Shown here: piece by piece, positions 1-8,988 of the stretch | Position numbering within the stretch: position 1 is the first letter of the stretch | Layout: the number at the start of each line of letters is the position of its first letter | Source of the DNA: JBAYHA01 sp041666425 | GTDB taxonomy: Bacteria; Patescibacteriota; Patescibacteriia; UBA11705; JABHMO01 | Length of the DNA stretch: 26,424 bases | Direction of reading: 5' to 3' | Assembly: GCA_041666425.1 (NCBI GenBank) | Contig: JBAYHA010000006.1 | Location: 1 to 26,424 of the forward strand | Notes under the pieces: model-generated | What the model saw: the letters and a program-made list of their open reading frames with translations, nothing else | Databases searched by the model: none | What the model was told of the DNA's origin: nothing | Position numbers and translations under genes: made by a program

Positions 1-1
1 A

Positions 2-211
2 ATAAAAAAATTGGAGAACAATTTTTTTACCAGAAGTCAGGATTTGGAAGAGGAAATAAAGTTTGCCCTTTTGGATATTTCGGAAATGGATTTGCAAAAA
101 AGAGAACAGTTATGGAATGATTATTACGCCAAAAGGCAGATTTTGCAAAAAGATTTGAAAGAAAATATTGTAAAATTATTGAGTGTGATTTTATTGACTG
201 AGGAGGAATAG
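2..211 (+). CDS. C-terminal end of an unknown protein (partial)
   Basis: The reading frame is open to the left edge and stops with TAG at 209-211, so this is probably the 3' end of a gene that begins outside the window. A TTG at 11 could be a start, but no ribosome binding site can be seen in the few bases before it. The visible residues are mostly charged and helical (about 70 residues, rich in Glu, Lys and Leu), ending in three glutamates. There is no membrane segment and no recognisable motif. A strong hairpin terminator follows about 20 bases downstream. I do not recognise the family. Confidence 0.5.
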   Translation: MKKLENNFFTRSQDLEEEIKFALLDISEMDLQKREQLWNDYYAKRQILQKDLKENIVKLLSVILLTEEE

Positions 212-231
212 TGAAAAAATAAAAGAGAATT

Positions 232-260
232 AAAAAAATTCCGAAATTCGGAGTTTTTTT
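232..260. terminator. Bidirectional intrinsic terminator
   Basis: A run of seven A, then TCCGA-AAT-TCGGA, then a run of seven T. The arms 232-244 and 248-260 pair over 13 positions with one G-T pair and a 3-base loop. The A and T runs let it work on both strands: it would end the plus-strand gene stopping at 211 and the minus-strand uvrB transcript stopping at 274. Confidence 0.85.
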
Positions 261-273
261 GTTTTGAAATTTT

Positions 274-2331
274 TTATTTTTTGTTGGTCCGTTGGTCTGT
301 TGATCTGTTGGTCTGTTGTTTTTTCAATTCATATATTTCATCTCTGAGTAGTGCGGCCAATTCAAATTCCAAATCTTTGGCGGCCTGGCGCATTTGCGCC
401 TCTTTTTCGGCGATGATTTCTTTCATCGGTCTGGCATCGCCGAGCAAATCAAGTTGCGCAATTCTAGAAATTTTGTTTCCTGATTTTGATTTTTTTTCAG
501 ATTTGTCTTTCAAATGCAAACCAAAATCTTCAAGAATATTTTTGATTTCTTTTTCAATAGTTTTTGGCGTAATGTGATTTTTCTTGTTATATGCTAATTG
601 AATTTTACGACGACGAGCCGTTTCACTCATGGCTTTTTTGATGGCGTCAGTAATGTTGTCGGCATAAAGTAAAACTTGTCCGTTAATGTTTCTAGCCGCC
701 CGACCGATGGTTTGGATAAGACTTGTTTCTGAACGGAGAAAACCTTGTTTGTCCGCATCGAGGATTGCTACTAACGAAACTTCTGGCATATCCAAACCTT
801 CGCGTAATAAATTTACACCGATGAGAACATCAATTTCCCCACGACGAAGATCGGTGATGATTTGGATTCTTTCTAAAGTATCAACATCACTGTGCAAATA
901 GGCAACTTTTATTTTTTTCTTTTTCAGATAATCGGTCAAATCTTCGGCCATTTTTTTGGTCAAAGTTGTTACTAAAGTTCGTTCATTAATTTTTACTCTT
1001 TCTTCAATTCGAACTATTAAATCGGAAATTTGTGAATAATTATTTTTGCCGGTAATCGGACGAACAACAATCTCCGAATCAATGAGTCCGGTTGGACGAA
1101 CGATTTGTTCGGCAATTTGTTGACTGTTGGTCAATTCAAATTCCGCCGGCGTGGCTGAAGTATAAATTACTTGACCAACCTTTTTTTCAAACTCGTCAAA
1201 TTTTAACGGTCGATTATCGCGACAACTTGGCAAACGAAAACCGTGCGCGACCAACATATCTTTGCGACTTTTGTCACCAAAATACATGCCGCGAATTTGT
1301 GGAACCGTCACATGCGATTCGTCAATAATTGTTAAAAATTCTTTGGTCCCTCTGGCAAAATAATCTAATAAAGTAAAAGGTGCTTCACCTTCATCTCGAC
1401 CGTCAAAATGGCGGGAATAATTTTCAATGCCGTTACAGTAGCCGATATTTTTTATTAATTCCAAATCATATCGAACGCGACGAGACAAACGATCTTCTTC
1501 CAGTAATTTTTTTTCTTTTTTAAAAACTTTTAACTGTTCGGATAATTCATTTTTGATGAGTTCAACCGCTTTTGTTTGCGCTTCGGCACCGGCGATATAA
1601 TGTTTGGCGGGGAAGAACCAGGCATCGGGAACTTCTTTGATTATTTGTTTGGTGATCGGATCGAGTAACTGAATTTGTTCCACTTTTTCACTGAGTGTAA
1701 AACGATAAATTTTTTCTTCATTGACCGGCATTATTTCCAGAACTTGTCCGTGAAGACGAAAATGTCCGCGAGTTAAATCGGCATTAGTCCGTTCAAAATG
1801 CATGTTGATTAATTGTTCGCTCAATTTGCGATGATCAAAAGCATCATTAACCGAAACATGCAAAACAATTTTTTCATATTCTTTTGGTGATCCGAGACCA
1901 TAAATTGCAGAGACTGAAGCGACAATAATTACATCTTTGCGAGTGAGCAAAGCTTGCGTGCAAGCATGACGAAGACGATCAATTTCTTGGTTTATCTGAG
2001 CTTCTTTTTCGATATAAGTATCGGAATTGGGCATGTAAGCCTCCGGTTGGTAATAATCATAATAACTGACAAAATATTCCACGGCATTATCAGGAAAAAA
2101 TTCTCTGAATTCATTGCAAAGTTGTGCCGCCAAAGTTTTGTTGTGGGCTATTACCAAAGTAGGTTTTTGGACTTTTTCGATAACATTGGCCATGGTAAAA
2201 GTTTTTCCCGAGCCGGTAACGCCAAGCAGAGTTTGTTTTTGGTAGCCTTTTTGCAAACCAAAAACCAGCTGATCAATGGCTTTTGGTTGATCGCCGGCCG
2301 GAGCGTATTTTGATTTTAGTTTGAATTTCAT
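274..2331 (-). CDS. uvrB: UvrABC excinuclease subunit B
   Basis: UvrB is the damage-verifying helicase of nucleotide excision repair; it is loaded by UvrA and recruits UvrC. The 685-residue length is normal. Visible motifs are Walker A GVTGSGKT (residues 37-44), the beta-hairpin region around YYDYYQPEAY (90-99), the DESH Walker B, the helicase motif QTIGRAARN, and a C-terminal UVR motif rich in Glu and Ala that binds UvrC. The last residues after the UVR motif (QQTNRSTDQRTNKK) are encoded by the octamer repeat array at 284-315, so the tail seems to be repeat-derived. The gene lies 19 bases behind the GH16-like gene on the same strand and probably shares its transcript. A terminator follows at 232-260. 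Confidence 0.98.
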   Translation of the reverse strand: MKFKLKSKYAPAGDQPKAIDQLVFGLQKGYQKQTLLGVTGSGKTFTMANVIEKVQKPTLVIAHNKTLAAQLCNEFREFFPDNAVEYFVSYYDYYQPEAYMPNSDTYIEKEAQINQEIDRLRHACTQALLTRKDVIIVASVSAIYGLGSPKEYEKIVLHVSVNDAFDHRKLSEQLINMHFERTNADLTRGHFRLHGQVLEIMPVNEEKIYRFTLSEKVEQIQLLDPITKQIIKEVPDAWFFPAKHYIAGAEAQTKAVELIKNELSEQLKVFKKEKKLLEEDRLSRRVRYDLELIKNIGYCNGIENYSRHFDGRDEGEAPFTLLDYFARGTKEFLTIIDESHVTVPQIRGMYFGDKSRKDMLVAHGFRLPSCRDNRPLKFDEFEKKVGQVIYTSATPAEFELTNSQQIAEQIVRPTGLIDSEIVVRPITGKNNYSQISDLIVRIEERVKINERTLVTTLTKKMAEDLTDYLKKKKIKVAYLHSDVDTLERIQIITDLRRGEIDVLIGVNLLREGLDMPEVSLVAILDADKQGFLRSETSLIQTIGRAARNINGQVLLYADNITDAIKKAMSETARRRKIQLAYNKKNHITPKTIEKEIKNILEDFGLHLKDKSEKKSKSGNKISRIAQLDLLGDARPMKEIIAEKEAQMRQAAKDLEFELAALLRDEIYELKKQQTNRSTDQRTNKK
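284..318. repeat. TTGGTCNG octamer array (copy 1)
   Basis: Four 8-bp units in tandem: TTGGTCCG (284-291), TTGGTCTG (292-299), TTGATCTG (300-307), TTGGTCTG (308-315), followed by TTG. The array lies inside the 3' end of uvrB. Because the period is not a multiple of three, it encodes non-repetitive polar residues. The same octamer occurs at 9173-9229 and 15139-15173, always in this orientation. Confidence 0.85.
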
Positions 2332-2350
2332 AAAAAAGCTTGCTTGTCGG

Positions 2351-3334
2351 TTATTGGTTTTGTTTTTTTGAAAAAAAGGTTTTTATTTTATCTGAGAAGA
2401 TTTTTAAATTTTGACGGAAACTGTTTTTTGAATTTTGAGTTGTTTTTGCGGAAAGTTCATTTTCTTTTTTTATCGGTTTATTTTTTACTATTTTATTTTC
2501 CGGGACAATTTTTTTTATTTCGCTATCTTTTGTTGGTGATTTTATTTCCAGATTGGTCGGAGCGGGAATAATAAGCGGTTTAATTTCTATTCTAGGCTCA
2601 GTCGTTGGAAGTGGTTGAGAGATAATTGTTGTTGGAGAATTGGGCGGAATAAATTTAAATTTTTTTATAACGACTTCTTGAGTTTGATTATTGGTCGGAG
2701 GTAAACCTTTTATTTGCCAGAAGTTTATATGAACGGATTCATTTCCGGGAGCAAAATTATTCGCTCCGGTATAAAGCCATTCGGAATAAGTTGCCCCGTT
2801 GTCAGCGGAAGCGGAAAATTTCACGGAATCTTTTTGCCAATCAATTCGATAAATTTCTTCGCCATTATTCGTGGGATTAAAACCGACGCCTTTGGAATTT
2901 CCTTCGATTGAATAAGGTTGAACGGAATAATGCAAATTATTTTTTGTTTGTTCCGACCATTTGCCAAGTTCGATATCAAGTTCTCGGGAATCGTTTTCGT
3001 AAATAAACAAACCGACAATCGTATTCAAACTCTGTTGGTTTATCGGCGTGGAAACAATAAATTCATAAGTTCCAAATCCTAGAGACTTGTTCAGATGAAG
3101 AGATGATGAATACCATTTGTCGCCGATTTGCGAAATTTTTAAATGCAATCCTGCCTTGTCAACAAAAATATTTTGCGTACTGTTGTCCCAATTATTATTT
3201 CCGGGATTACCAAAATAATTTCTGGTTGTCCATTCGTAATTGGCAAAAGACAACTTGTTTTCTGCGCCGTTGGTTGTTGAGACCGGGATGAAAATGATCA
3301 GGAGTAAAAACAAGTAAATAATTTTTGATTGCAT
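2351..3334 (-). CDS. Secreted GH16-like / concanavalin-fold protein
   Basis: The 327-residue protein opens with a hydrophobic signal sequence (about residues 4-19) and a likely cleavage site near Asn22-Gly-Ala24. A beta-rich domain of about 200 residues follows. It carries ELDIE at residues 118-122, which matches the E-x-D-x-E catalytic signature of glycoside hydrolase family 16 (nucleophile Glu, helper Asp, acid/base Glu). Residues after about 235 form a Pro/Thr/Lys-rich low-complexity tail ending in a basic segment, perhaps a wall- or surface-contacting linker. It is probably exported and cuts or binds a beta-glucan-like polysaccharide; the substrate cannot be told. It has a promoter of its own (3363-3392, minus strand) and is followed 19 bases later by uvrB. 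A lectin-like role without catalysis is possible. Confidence 0.7.
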   Translation of the reverse strand: MQSKIIYLFLLLIIFIPVSTTNGAENKLSFANYEWTTRNYFGNPGNNNWDNSTQNIFVDKAGLHLKISQIGDKWYSSSLHLNKSLGFGTYEFIVSTPINQQSLNTIVGLFIYENDSRELDIELGKWSEQTKNNLHYSVQPYSIEGNSKGVGFNPTNNGEEIYRIDWQKDSVKFSASADNGATYSEWLYTGANNFAPGNESVHINFWQIKGLPPTNNQTQEVVIKKFKFIPPNSPTTIISQPLPTTEPRIEIKPLIIPAPTNLEIKSPTKDSEIKKIVPENKIVKNKPIKKENELSAKTTQNSKNSFRQNLKIFSDKIKTFFSKKQNQ

Positions 3335-3362
3335 ATTTTTTTAAATAGTATTTTATTTTTTA

Positions 3363-3392
3363 ATTATAGCCTATTTTAGATATTTTTGCCAG
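3363..3392 (-). promoter_or_regulatory. Promoter of the GH16-like gene/uvrB unit
   Basis: Read on the minus strand: CTGGCA (3392-3387), an 18-base spacer, and a perfect TATAAT (3368-3363), about 29 bases before the start codon at 3334. It is back to back with the plus-strand promoter at 3433-3461. Confidence 0.55.
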
Positions 3393-3432
3393 AGAGGATA
3401 TACCTGACGAATGTTTCTTCGTGCTTTTTGTT

Positions 3433-3461
3433 TTTACAAAAAACAGAAAACTTGTTAAAAT
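3433..3461 (+). promoter_or_regulatory. Promoter of the 1555-residue protein gene
   Basis: TTTACA (3433-3438), a 17-base spacer and TAAAAT (3456-3461), with TG one base ahead of the -10 (extended -10). The start codon is 25 bases downstream. The same TGTTAAAAT block occurs in the dnaX promoter. Confidence 0.65.
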
Positions 3462-3486
3462 ATAAAAGTAATTATTATAAAAAAAT

Positions 3487-6400
3487 ATGCGACAAGAACC
3501 CGCTTTTACAAAGCCGGATTTGTTGGAAATCAAACATCAACAAAACAATGAACTTTTGATCAGGAAAGAGATTGAACAAGCACTCGCCAAGTTGGCTGTT
3601 CCTATTACAAAGGAAGACATTCCCCGTCATGACAGAAGGGGCCAGATTCTTCCTTCGTGGGATTACCCTGTTATGTATCAGGAATATTTGGCTGTTGCCA
3701 AAATGATTGATGAAAATAAGTATGAGGTTGATGACAAGGCGAGGGAAAAATTCTTGGATTTTTATTACAAATTCCAAAATTATTTGAGGACTGTTGATTT
3801 TAATTCGCCAGAAGTTGAGACTTCGGAACATTTAATGGGGTGTTTTGGGATTTTTTCGGATCAAAGATTTATCGACAAAGACTCTTCGGAAGGTCAGGCT
3901 TATCGTCAAAAAGTTTTACAATTATTAGAAGAAATTTCTTTTAATTTGCCTTTTGAAGTTTATGAAAAATTAAAAACTGATTGGTCCGAATTTGTTGAGG
4001 CAGATTTGTTGGGAAAGCTGCCAGCTTGTACTTTGTACTATATGATTGATGTGGATTTTTTCAGAATGGCTGATGTCTTGAAAAATGACAAAGAAAGTTC
4101 ATCCTTGTTTGACACTACAAATAAACAATTGCTTTTGTCCAGAATAGCCGATAAATTTTTTAAAGTTGATCATCAACGTTATGAGAATGAGGATGAAGAC
4201 CTCAAAAATATTTTACGAATCTCGGGAATTGATCAGGCGTTTATTAATAGTGATAAAGGGTTTATAGAAAAAAGAGATTTCTTTTTAAAAAAGCAAAACG
4301 TTCAGGCTGAGATTTCACAAGAACGAGGAGGCGATTGCGATCGTTCAGTTTTTGAGACGATGGTCGTCCCGCTTCTGACTAACTTTGCCACGCAGGAAGA
4401 ACTTCAACATCTATTTTACGAGAACTTTGTTTATGAAGTAAAGCAGTCCTGTGTCTTTAATCCAGTGCTTTTTTCTCTGGGCAAAGTTGGCAAAGAAGTT
4501 TATGATGATCCGGAGTTTTGTGAAGATGCTAAGAAAGCTTATTTGTCTCAGATTTGGCGTGTTGCCCGGGGTTTTTCATCTCTAAATTTGAGGGAGCTGG
4601 CTCAGGAGGTTCAATTACCTGTTGCTATTGTTGAAGAGAGTATTGATTCTGAATTGCCAGGACTGATAATGGAATACAGGAATAAATTAAAAGTTTTTAA
4701 AGATTTATCTCTGGCAACATCAGCTGAATTTTGGCAAAAAAAAGAACGAAAGGATTTGCTTGTCGCGGATTACAAAAAATTTATGGATAGTTGTAAAACA
4801 GCTTCCTTTGTAAAGCTTCAGGACTGGGCTGATTTAAAAAAAGCTTATGGTTTGCAGGGGGAGGACTTTGGTGAAAGTCAGTTGGCGATAAATATATTAA
4901 ATAGAAAAAAACATGTTGTTAATATTGATGGAGTCAAAGAGTTTTTGTTGTTAAAAAATTCATTTGGCACTTCATTGGAAGAACTAAAAAGTATAGAAAG
5001 GTTTTCTACCAATATTAATAATGAGGCGATGGAGGCTTTGGATTCTCCCCTTGAAATCACAAGAAGAAGATTGGTGGAATTACGGGAATTGGGATTTTCA
5101 GAGGAACAGTTTTTGTCTCCAGAATTGGCAAAAAAGTTTTATAGAAGAATCGGCATGATATTTTTTTATCTATCAAATAATCCGGCAAACGTTAAGGAAT
5201 ATCTGGCTTTTCTGCATGAATTCAATGTTCCTGATAATGAAATCATGGATGCCGTTTTTGCGTTGGCTAGAAATCTTGATTTTGTCAGGGAAACAGCTAG
5301 AATTGTTGATGTTGAATTTGTTCCGGTTGAGTCGGTCAAGAGATATCTGCAAAAAGATGATTTTTTTGCAGCGCGGGATATTGCAGCCATGGACTCTGAT
5401 GCAAAAAAAATCTTTGAGGCATTTATTGAAAAAAATAAACAAGAATTATTGCATTCGGCTGATCCCGCAGTTTCAAATAATGCAAAAGAAACTTTGAAAA
5501 AGTTGTATGGTGTGAGTGAAAATCGTGTGCCTTTGGAGTTTGTTGGCAAACTGGAAAATTATTTGCACAAAAAAAATTCTGCGGAAGAATTTCCGCAAAA
5601 AGAGCTGGAATTATTAACTATTTTGGCTGAGGAATTTTTCCCTATTTTTGGTGATTTATTAACGGACTCGAGGATTTCAAGCCAAAACAAAGAGGTTATT
5701 ATTGACCGATTTGTTCGTGATGAAACGGAGACAAATCTTTTTTCAGCGGTCACAAAAAAACTTATCAAAGAAAACAAAGAAAAATTATTGGAAGACCGTA
5801 ATTGTCGAGATTTGCAAGTTTTGTTGTCTTTGGAAAAAATTCCAAGTACGGTGACTCGAGAAACGGCTATAAAGACCGCTAATTTTGGATTAAATGATTT
5901 TTGGCAACCGGAATTCACAAGCGTGGCCGAATGGTCGGCAGAACATCCGGAGGTTCCTGCGCAACAAATTTTTGCTTTGGTCGGTTTTGTGGAATCAACC
6001 GATCCGAATGATCCGTTAATGGCCAAAATGTTAAATCTTTATAAAAAAATTAAAGGCCGAGAAACTTGGAATAACAAGCTGGCCTATTTTTTGATCAATG
6101 CTTTTGTTGCGCCTAAATCTTTTATGTCGGCATATAGAGCAAAACTAAAGGAATTTTCTTTTGGTGATGATCCGGTGGCCGTTGAAAAATTTGAAGAAGT
6201 TATCAAAAAATTCAATTTTTTTGCAATGATCAAAAGAAACATGGAAGATTTTTATGCTGACAGTGAGGATTCTTATCGTCGCGCTAGTGGCATGGATTAT
6301 GAAGAATATGATGATTGGGTGTTTCAAGAGATGGAAAATTTGGATGAGGAAGTTCTTACTGCAATTAATTCAGTGGAGTCGTTGGAGCAATTACATAATA

Positions 6401-8154
6401 ATCTGCAAGAATTATATTTCAAGAATATCCGCTCCGTTTTTCAAAATAATAACTTGTCCGAAGAAAAACTTCTGGCGGTTAATAAAAATTGGGACGATGA
6501 TTTTGAGCCAATCATGACTTATCTGTCCCAACATTCAAATTTGAGGGATTATGTGGAAACAATGTTTGAAAATATGGACAGCTCGGCCAATTGGCAAACT
6601 TGGCGTTATGATTTAAATAATCCGGTGGTCAAAAATCAAATTGGTCATCTGTCGCCGGAACAATTATCGGCCTGGAAAAATAATCGAGCCGCTGAATTGG
6701 GCGAGACGATGGTGTCTCAGAGTTCTTTTGATCGCCCGGAGAAAATTCAAGAAATTATTTTTGAAGCGACCATTAATCATCGACATTTTATAGAATCAGA
6801 AAAAAATAAAAATCCCGGAATTCAGGAATATCTGGAGCGAGTTTTTTTGTCAATCAAAAAAGACCCAACAAAAAAAACGGAAATAATTGATTCCGCTCGA
6901 AAGGAATTGACGGAAGATTTAGGTAAATTTGACAAAATTATTAATGCCGGTCAAACGGCAAAAATTCTGGAAATTATCAACAAAAGATTACCAATAACGG
7001 CCGTGCTATCGTTTAATGCCAAAACGGAAAAGATGATTAGTGATTTGGTCGACTGGTTAACTCCGGAGCTTGGTCAAAAACTATTAGCCGAATATAATCA
7101 TTTGGCTGAACAAAATAAAACAACCAAAAAGAAAGATCAAATTCCGGTATCAAAAATTTTGACAGCCAAAATGCGGGATCAAATTTTACAAAAAGTGGCG
7201 ATAGTAATGGCCGAAGGTTTATCGATAAAGGAGGATTTGGCATTTTTAAAAAAGCATAATTTGTCACCGGAAAATTCAGATAATGTCGCTATTTATTTTA
7301 ATAAACGCAAAGAGTTGACGGCGATTGTTGATTTGTTGGCTTTGAGTAATCTTAATAATGATTTAATTGCTTCCGGTCGGCTGACCGCTGATGGCAAAAA
7401 AAACAAAAATGAATTAAATACTGCCATTACAAATTTAAAAAAGTATTTCAAAGGTTCCGCTTTTGAAATGGATTTACAAAACATAGAGCAGGCTATTACC
7501 GTAAGTGATGACTCCGACAAAAAAAGACGATTGGCCTTTCTCTCTACCGACGATCCGCAATTATTATGGCAGGTTGGTAAATATCCGATTGGCAATGGTT
7601 CTTGCCAAAATTATGATCAGGGTTCAATGGCTCAAGCGCTAATGGGTTATGTTGGTGACGCTCACACTCGGGCTGTTTTTATGTTGGATTTGGATAAATT
7701 GCCTGAGGAATATTTGGCTATTATTGAATCGGATGGCCTTAATAATGTTTTAATTAACAAAAAAATTCCGGCTATCGATATTTTAAAGTCTGTTGTTGGC
7801 AGAACTATTGTTAAGTTAACCACAAATAATTTCATTTTTATCGAGCCAACTTACACCGTTTTGAATAAGAGTGATAATAGTTTGCAAAATTATGTTAATT
7901 CCTTTGTGACCATGGCATATGGGACGCCAATGAATTTGGATTTAGCCACCGGCACTGGTCCGACGAAGATAACAATTCCGAAAAGTCGAAACTCCGAAGG
8001 GCAGTATGAAGATGGCGCGAGTGGTAATGGCGCTAATGGCGGAATGGGAATTCAAATAGGCAATTATTCCATGAAAGCCAGAATCTTACGGGGAAATAAA
8101 CAATTAACCGCCGAAGAACAAAAGGTAATTAGTAATATGACCAGAAGTCTTTAA
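3487..8154 (+). CDS. Giant cytosolic protein of unknown function (1555 residues)
   Basis: I do not recognise this protein. It is by far the longest gene here. It has no signal peptide, no membrane segment and no Walker motif. Residues 1 to about 1340 look almost entirely helical: charged, rich in Glu, Lys, Leu and Asn, without obvious exact repeats. An acidic stretch, with clustered Asp, Glu and Tyr, lies near residues 925-950. The last 200 residues differ. Around residue 1370 there is GNGSCQNYDQ followed by a more beta-like segment (VFMLDLDKLP, FIFIEPTY), and near 1510 a Gly/Asn-rich loop (GASGNGANGGMGIQ). This suggests a globular, perhaps catalytic, C-terminal domain carried on a long helical scaffold. 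The ATG at 3487 follows an A-rich leader with no SD site. It is transcribed alone, from its own promoter to a strong terminator. Confidence 0.85.
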   Translation: MRQEPAFTKPDLLEIKHQQNNELLIRKEIEQALAKLAVPITKEDIPRHDRRGQILPSWDYPVMYQEYLAVAKMIDENKYEVDDKAREKFLDFYYKFQNYLRTVDFNSPEVETSEHLMGCFGIFSDQRFIDKDSSEGQAYRQKVLQLLEEISFNLPFEVYEKLKTDWSEFVEADLLGKLPACTLYYMIDVDFFRMADVLKNDKESSSLFDTTNKQLLLSRIADKFFKVDHQRYENEDEDLKNILRISGIDQAFINSDKGFIEKRDFFLKKQNVQAEISQERGGDCDRSVFETMVVPLLTNFATQEELQHLFYENFVYEVKQSCVFNPVLFSLGKVGKEVYDDPEFCEDAKKAYLSQIWRVARGFSSLNLRELAQEVQLPVAIVEESIDSELPGLIMEYRNKLKVFKDLSLATSAEFWQKKERKDLLVADYKKFMDSCKTASFVKLQDWADLKKAYGLQGEDFGESQLAINILNRKKHVVNIDGVKEFLLLKNSFGTSLEELKSIERFSTNINNEAMEALDSPLEITRRRLVELRELGFSEEQFLSPELAKKFYRRIGMIFFYLSNNPANVKEYLAFLHEFNVPDNEIMDAVFALARNLDFVRETARIVDVEFVPVESVKRYLQKDDFFAARDIAAMDSDAKKIFEAFIEKNKQELLHSADPAVSNNAKETLKKLYGVSENRVPLEFVGKLENYLHKKNSAEEFPQKELELLTILAEEFFPIFGDLLTDSRISSQNKEVIIDRFVRDETETNLFSAVTKKLIKENKEKLLEDRNCRDLQVLLSLEKIPSTVTRETAIKTANFGLNDFWQPEFTSVAEWSAEHPEVPAQQIFALVGFVESTDPNDPLMAKMLNLYKKIKGRETWNNKLAYFLINAFVAPKSFMSAYRAKLKEFSFGDDPVAVEKFEEVIKKFNFFAMIKRNMEDFYADSEDSYRRASGMDYEEYDDWVFQEMENLDEEVLTAINSVESLEQLHNNLQELYFKNIRSVFQNNNLSEEKLLAVNKNWDDDFEPIMTYLSQHSNLRDYVETMFENMDSSANWQTWRYDLNNPVVKNQIGHLSPEQLSAWKNNRAAELGETMVSQSSFDRPEKIQEIIFEATINHRHFIESEKNKNPGIQEYLERVFLSIKKDPTKKTEIIDSARKELTEDLGKFDKIINAGQTAKILEIINKRLPITAVLSFNAKTEKMISDLVDWLTPELGQKLLAEYNHLAEQNKTTKKKDQIPVSKILTAKMRDQILQKVAIVMAEGLSIKEDLAFLKKHNLSPENSDNVAIYFNKRKELTAIVDLLALSNLNNDLIASGRLTADGKKNKNELNTAITNLKKYFKGSAFEMDLQNIEQAITVSDDSDKKRRLAFLSTDDPQLLWQVGKYPIGNGSCQNYDQGSMAQALMGYVGDAHTRAVFMLDLDKLPEEYLAIIESDGLNNVLINKKIPAIDILKSVVGRTIVKLTTNNFIFIEPTYTVLNKSDNSLQNYVNSFVTMAYGTPMNLDLATGTGPTKITIPKSRNSEGQYEDGASGNGANGGMGIQIGNYSMKARILRGNKQLTAEEQKVISNMTRSL

Positions 8155-8159
8155 TAAAA

Positions 8160-8192
8160 AAAATCGTTTTCATCTGGTGAAAACGATTTTTT
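8160..8192. terminator. Bidirectional intrinsic terminator
   Basis: AAAATCGTTTTCA (8160-8172) pairs perfectly with TGAAAACGATTTT (8178-8190) around a 5-base loop. T-runs follow on both strands. It separates the convergent 1555-residue gene (ends 8154) and the TrmB-type regulator (ends 8195). Confidence 0.9.
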
Positions 8193-8194
8193 AT

Positions 8195-8950
8195 TTATTT
8201 TTTTTCGCTTGAAATTTGCCAAAGGAAATCAAAAATACTTTTGATGCTTTGTGTGATTATTTTGTGTTTGGCGGAAACGATAAAAGGATATTTGCCGGAA
8301 AACAAGACCAATTCATTTGGCAAAAGCCAAAGCGAAGCTTGGAAGTCGATTTCTTTTGGCATTTCTTTTATGAAAATATTTTGAATTTGCAGTTTTTGTT
8401 GATTTATTTTTTCAAAATTCCCAAAGGGGATTAATGTTTTTGTTAAAATATTTTTTTTCTTTTTCATCTCAAATAAATTAAGCCCGATTTTTTCCGAAAA
8501 AATTTTTTCATAATTTCCTGCACCGGGCGTGTCAATGGTAAAAATGGTTGTATTTTTTGGCAAAGAGAGAATTTTTTTCTCGATGAATTTTTTTACGGAA
8601 TTTTTTGAGTCATGAATTTCGGCGGTCGGGAAGTCGGCTTCGCTGTGATAAAGTTCGGTCAACAAGTCGCTGAGTTGTTCGGCGATTTTTAATTTGTTTT
8701 GCAGTTTTTCTTTCAGCTGATGTGGCGCTTCAATCCAATAAGAAGTTATTCCTCGATATCGGTGTGCGCTTACCAGATGTTCATCAGCCATTTTTTCCAA
8801 AAGACTGATGGCGGTTGTTCTTGGTAGGTTCGCTTTTTTGGCGATTTTTGAGGCTGGCGCTTCACCGAGAGTGGTCAAAGCCAGATAAACCTTGATTTCA
8901 TTGGGTTTAAACCCGTAGTCGGCTAATAGGTTTTTGATGTTATTATTCAT
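8195..8950 (-). CDS. TrmB-family transcriptional regulator
   Basis: The N-terminal 75 residues form a winged helix-turn-helix: ADYGFKPNEIKVYLAL, then a recognition region ASKIAKKANLPRTTAISLLEKM. This is the pattern of TrmB/sugar-specific regulators. The rest (about 175 residues) is a mixed alpha/beta domain of unknown ligand. I chose the ATG at 8950 (protein MNNNIKNLL..., 251 residues). An earlier in-frame ATG at 8977 lies within the palindrome just downstream of the predicted transcription start and would add only nine residues. The gene has its own promoter and a palindromic operator candidate right at the transcription start, which suggests autoregulation. Possible targets are the divergent CoaD-like operon and itself. 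TrmB proteins are best known from archaea but are also common in CPR genomes. Confidence 0.85.
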   Translation of the reverse strand: MNNNIKNLLADYGFKPNEIKVYLALTTLGEAPASKIAKKANLPRTTAISLLEKMADEHLVSAHRYRGITSYWIEAPHQLKEKLQNKLKIAEQLSDLLTELYHSEADFPTAEIHDSKNSVKKFIEKKILSLPKNTTIFTIDTPGAGNYEKIFSEKIGLNLFEMKKKKNILTKTLIPFGNFEKINQQKLQIQNIFIKEMPKEIDFQASLWLLPNELVLFSGKYPFIVSAKHKIITQSIKSIFDFLWQISSEKK

Positions 8951-8965
8951 AAAATTTGTTATTGT

Positions 8966-8983
8966 TGTCGAAAACATTCGACA
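8966..8983. promoter_or_regulatory. Palindromic operator candidate for the TrmB-type regulator
   Basis: A perfect 7-4-7 inverted repeat: TGTCGAA, AACA, TTCGACA. It starts at the predicted transcription start of the minus-strand regulator gene (about 8982) and lies 15 bases upstream of its start codon. The position fits an operator bound by the regulator itself. It could instead form a short hairpin at the 5' end of the mRNA. Confidence 0.55.
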
Positions 8984-8988
8984 GCTTG

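Noticed and set aside
284..318. CRISPR-like array
   Set aside because: Units are 8 bp with no spacers and no cas genes nearby; the same holds for the arrays at 9173, 15139 and 17172.
1954..2313. Open frame of 119 codons opposite uvrB
   Set aside because: It is antisense to conserved UvrB motifs and has no start signals.
5559..6026. Open frame of 155 codons opposite the 1555-residue gene
   Set aside because: Low-complexity Ser/Asn/Lys composition typical of an antisense shadow, and no promoter or ribosome site.
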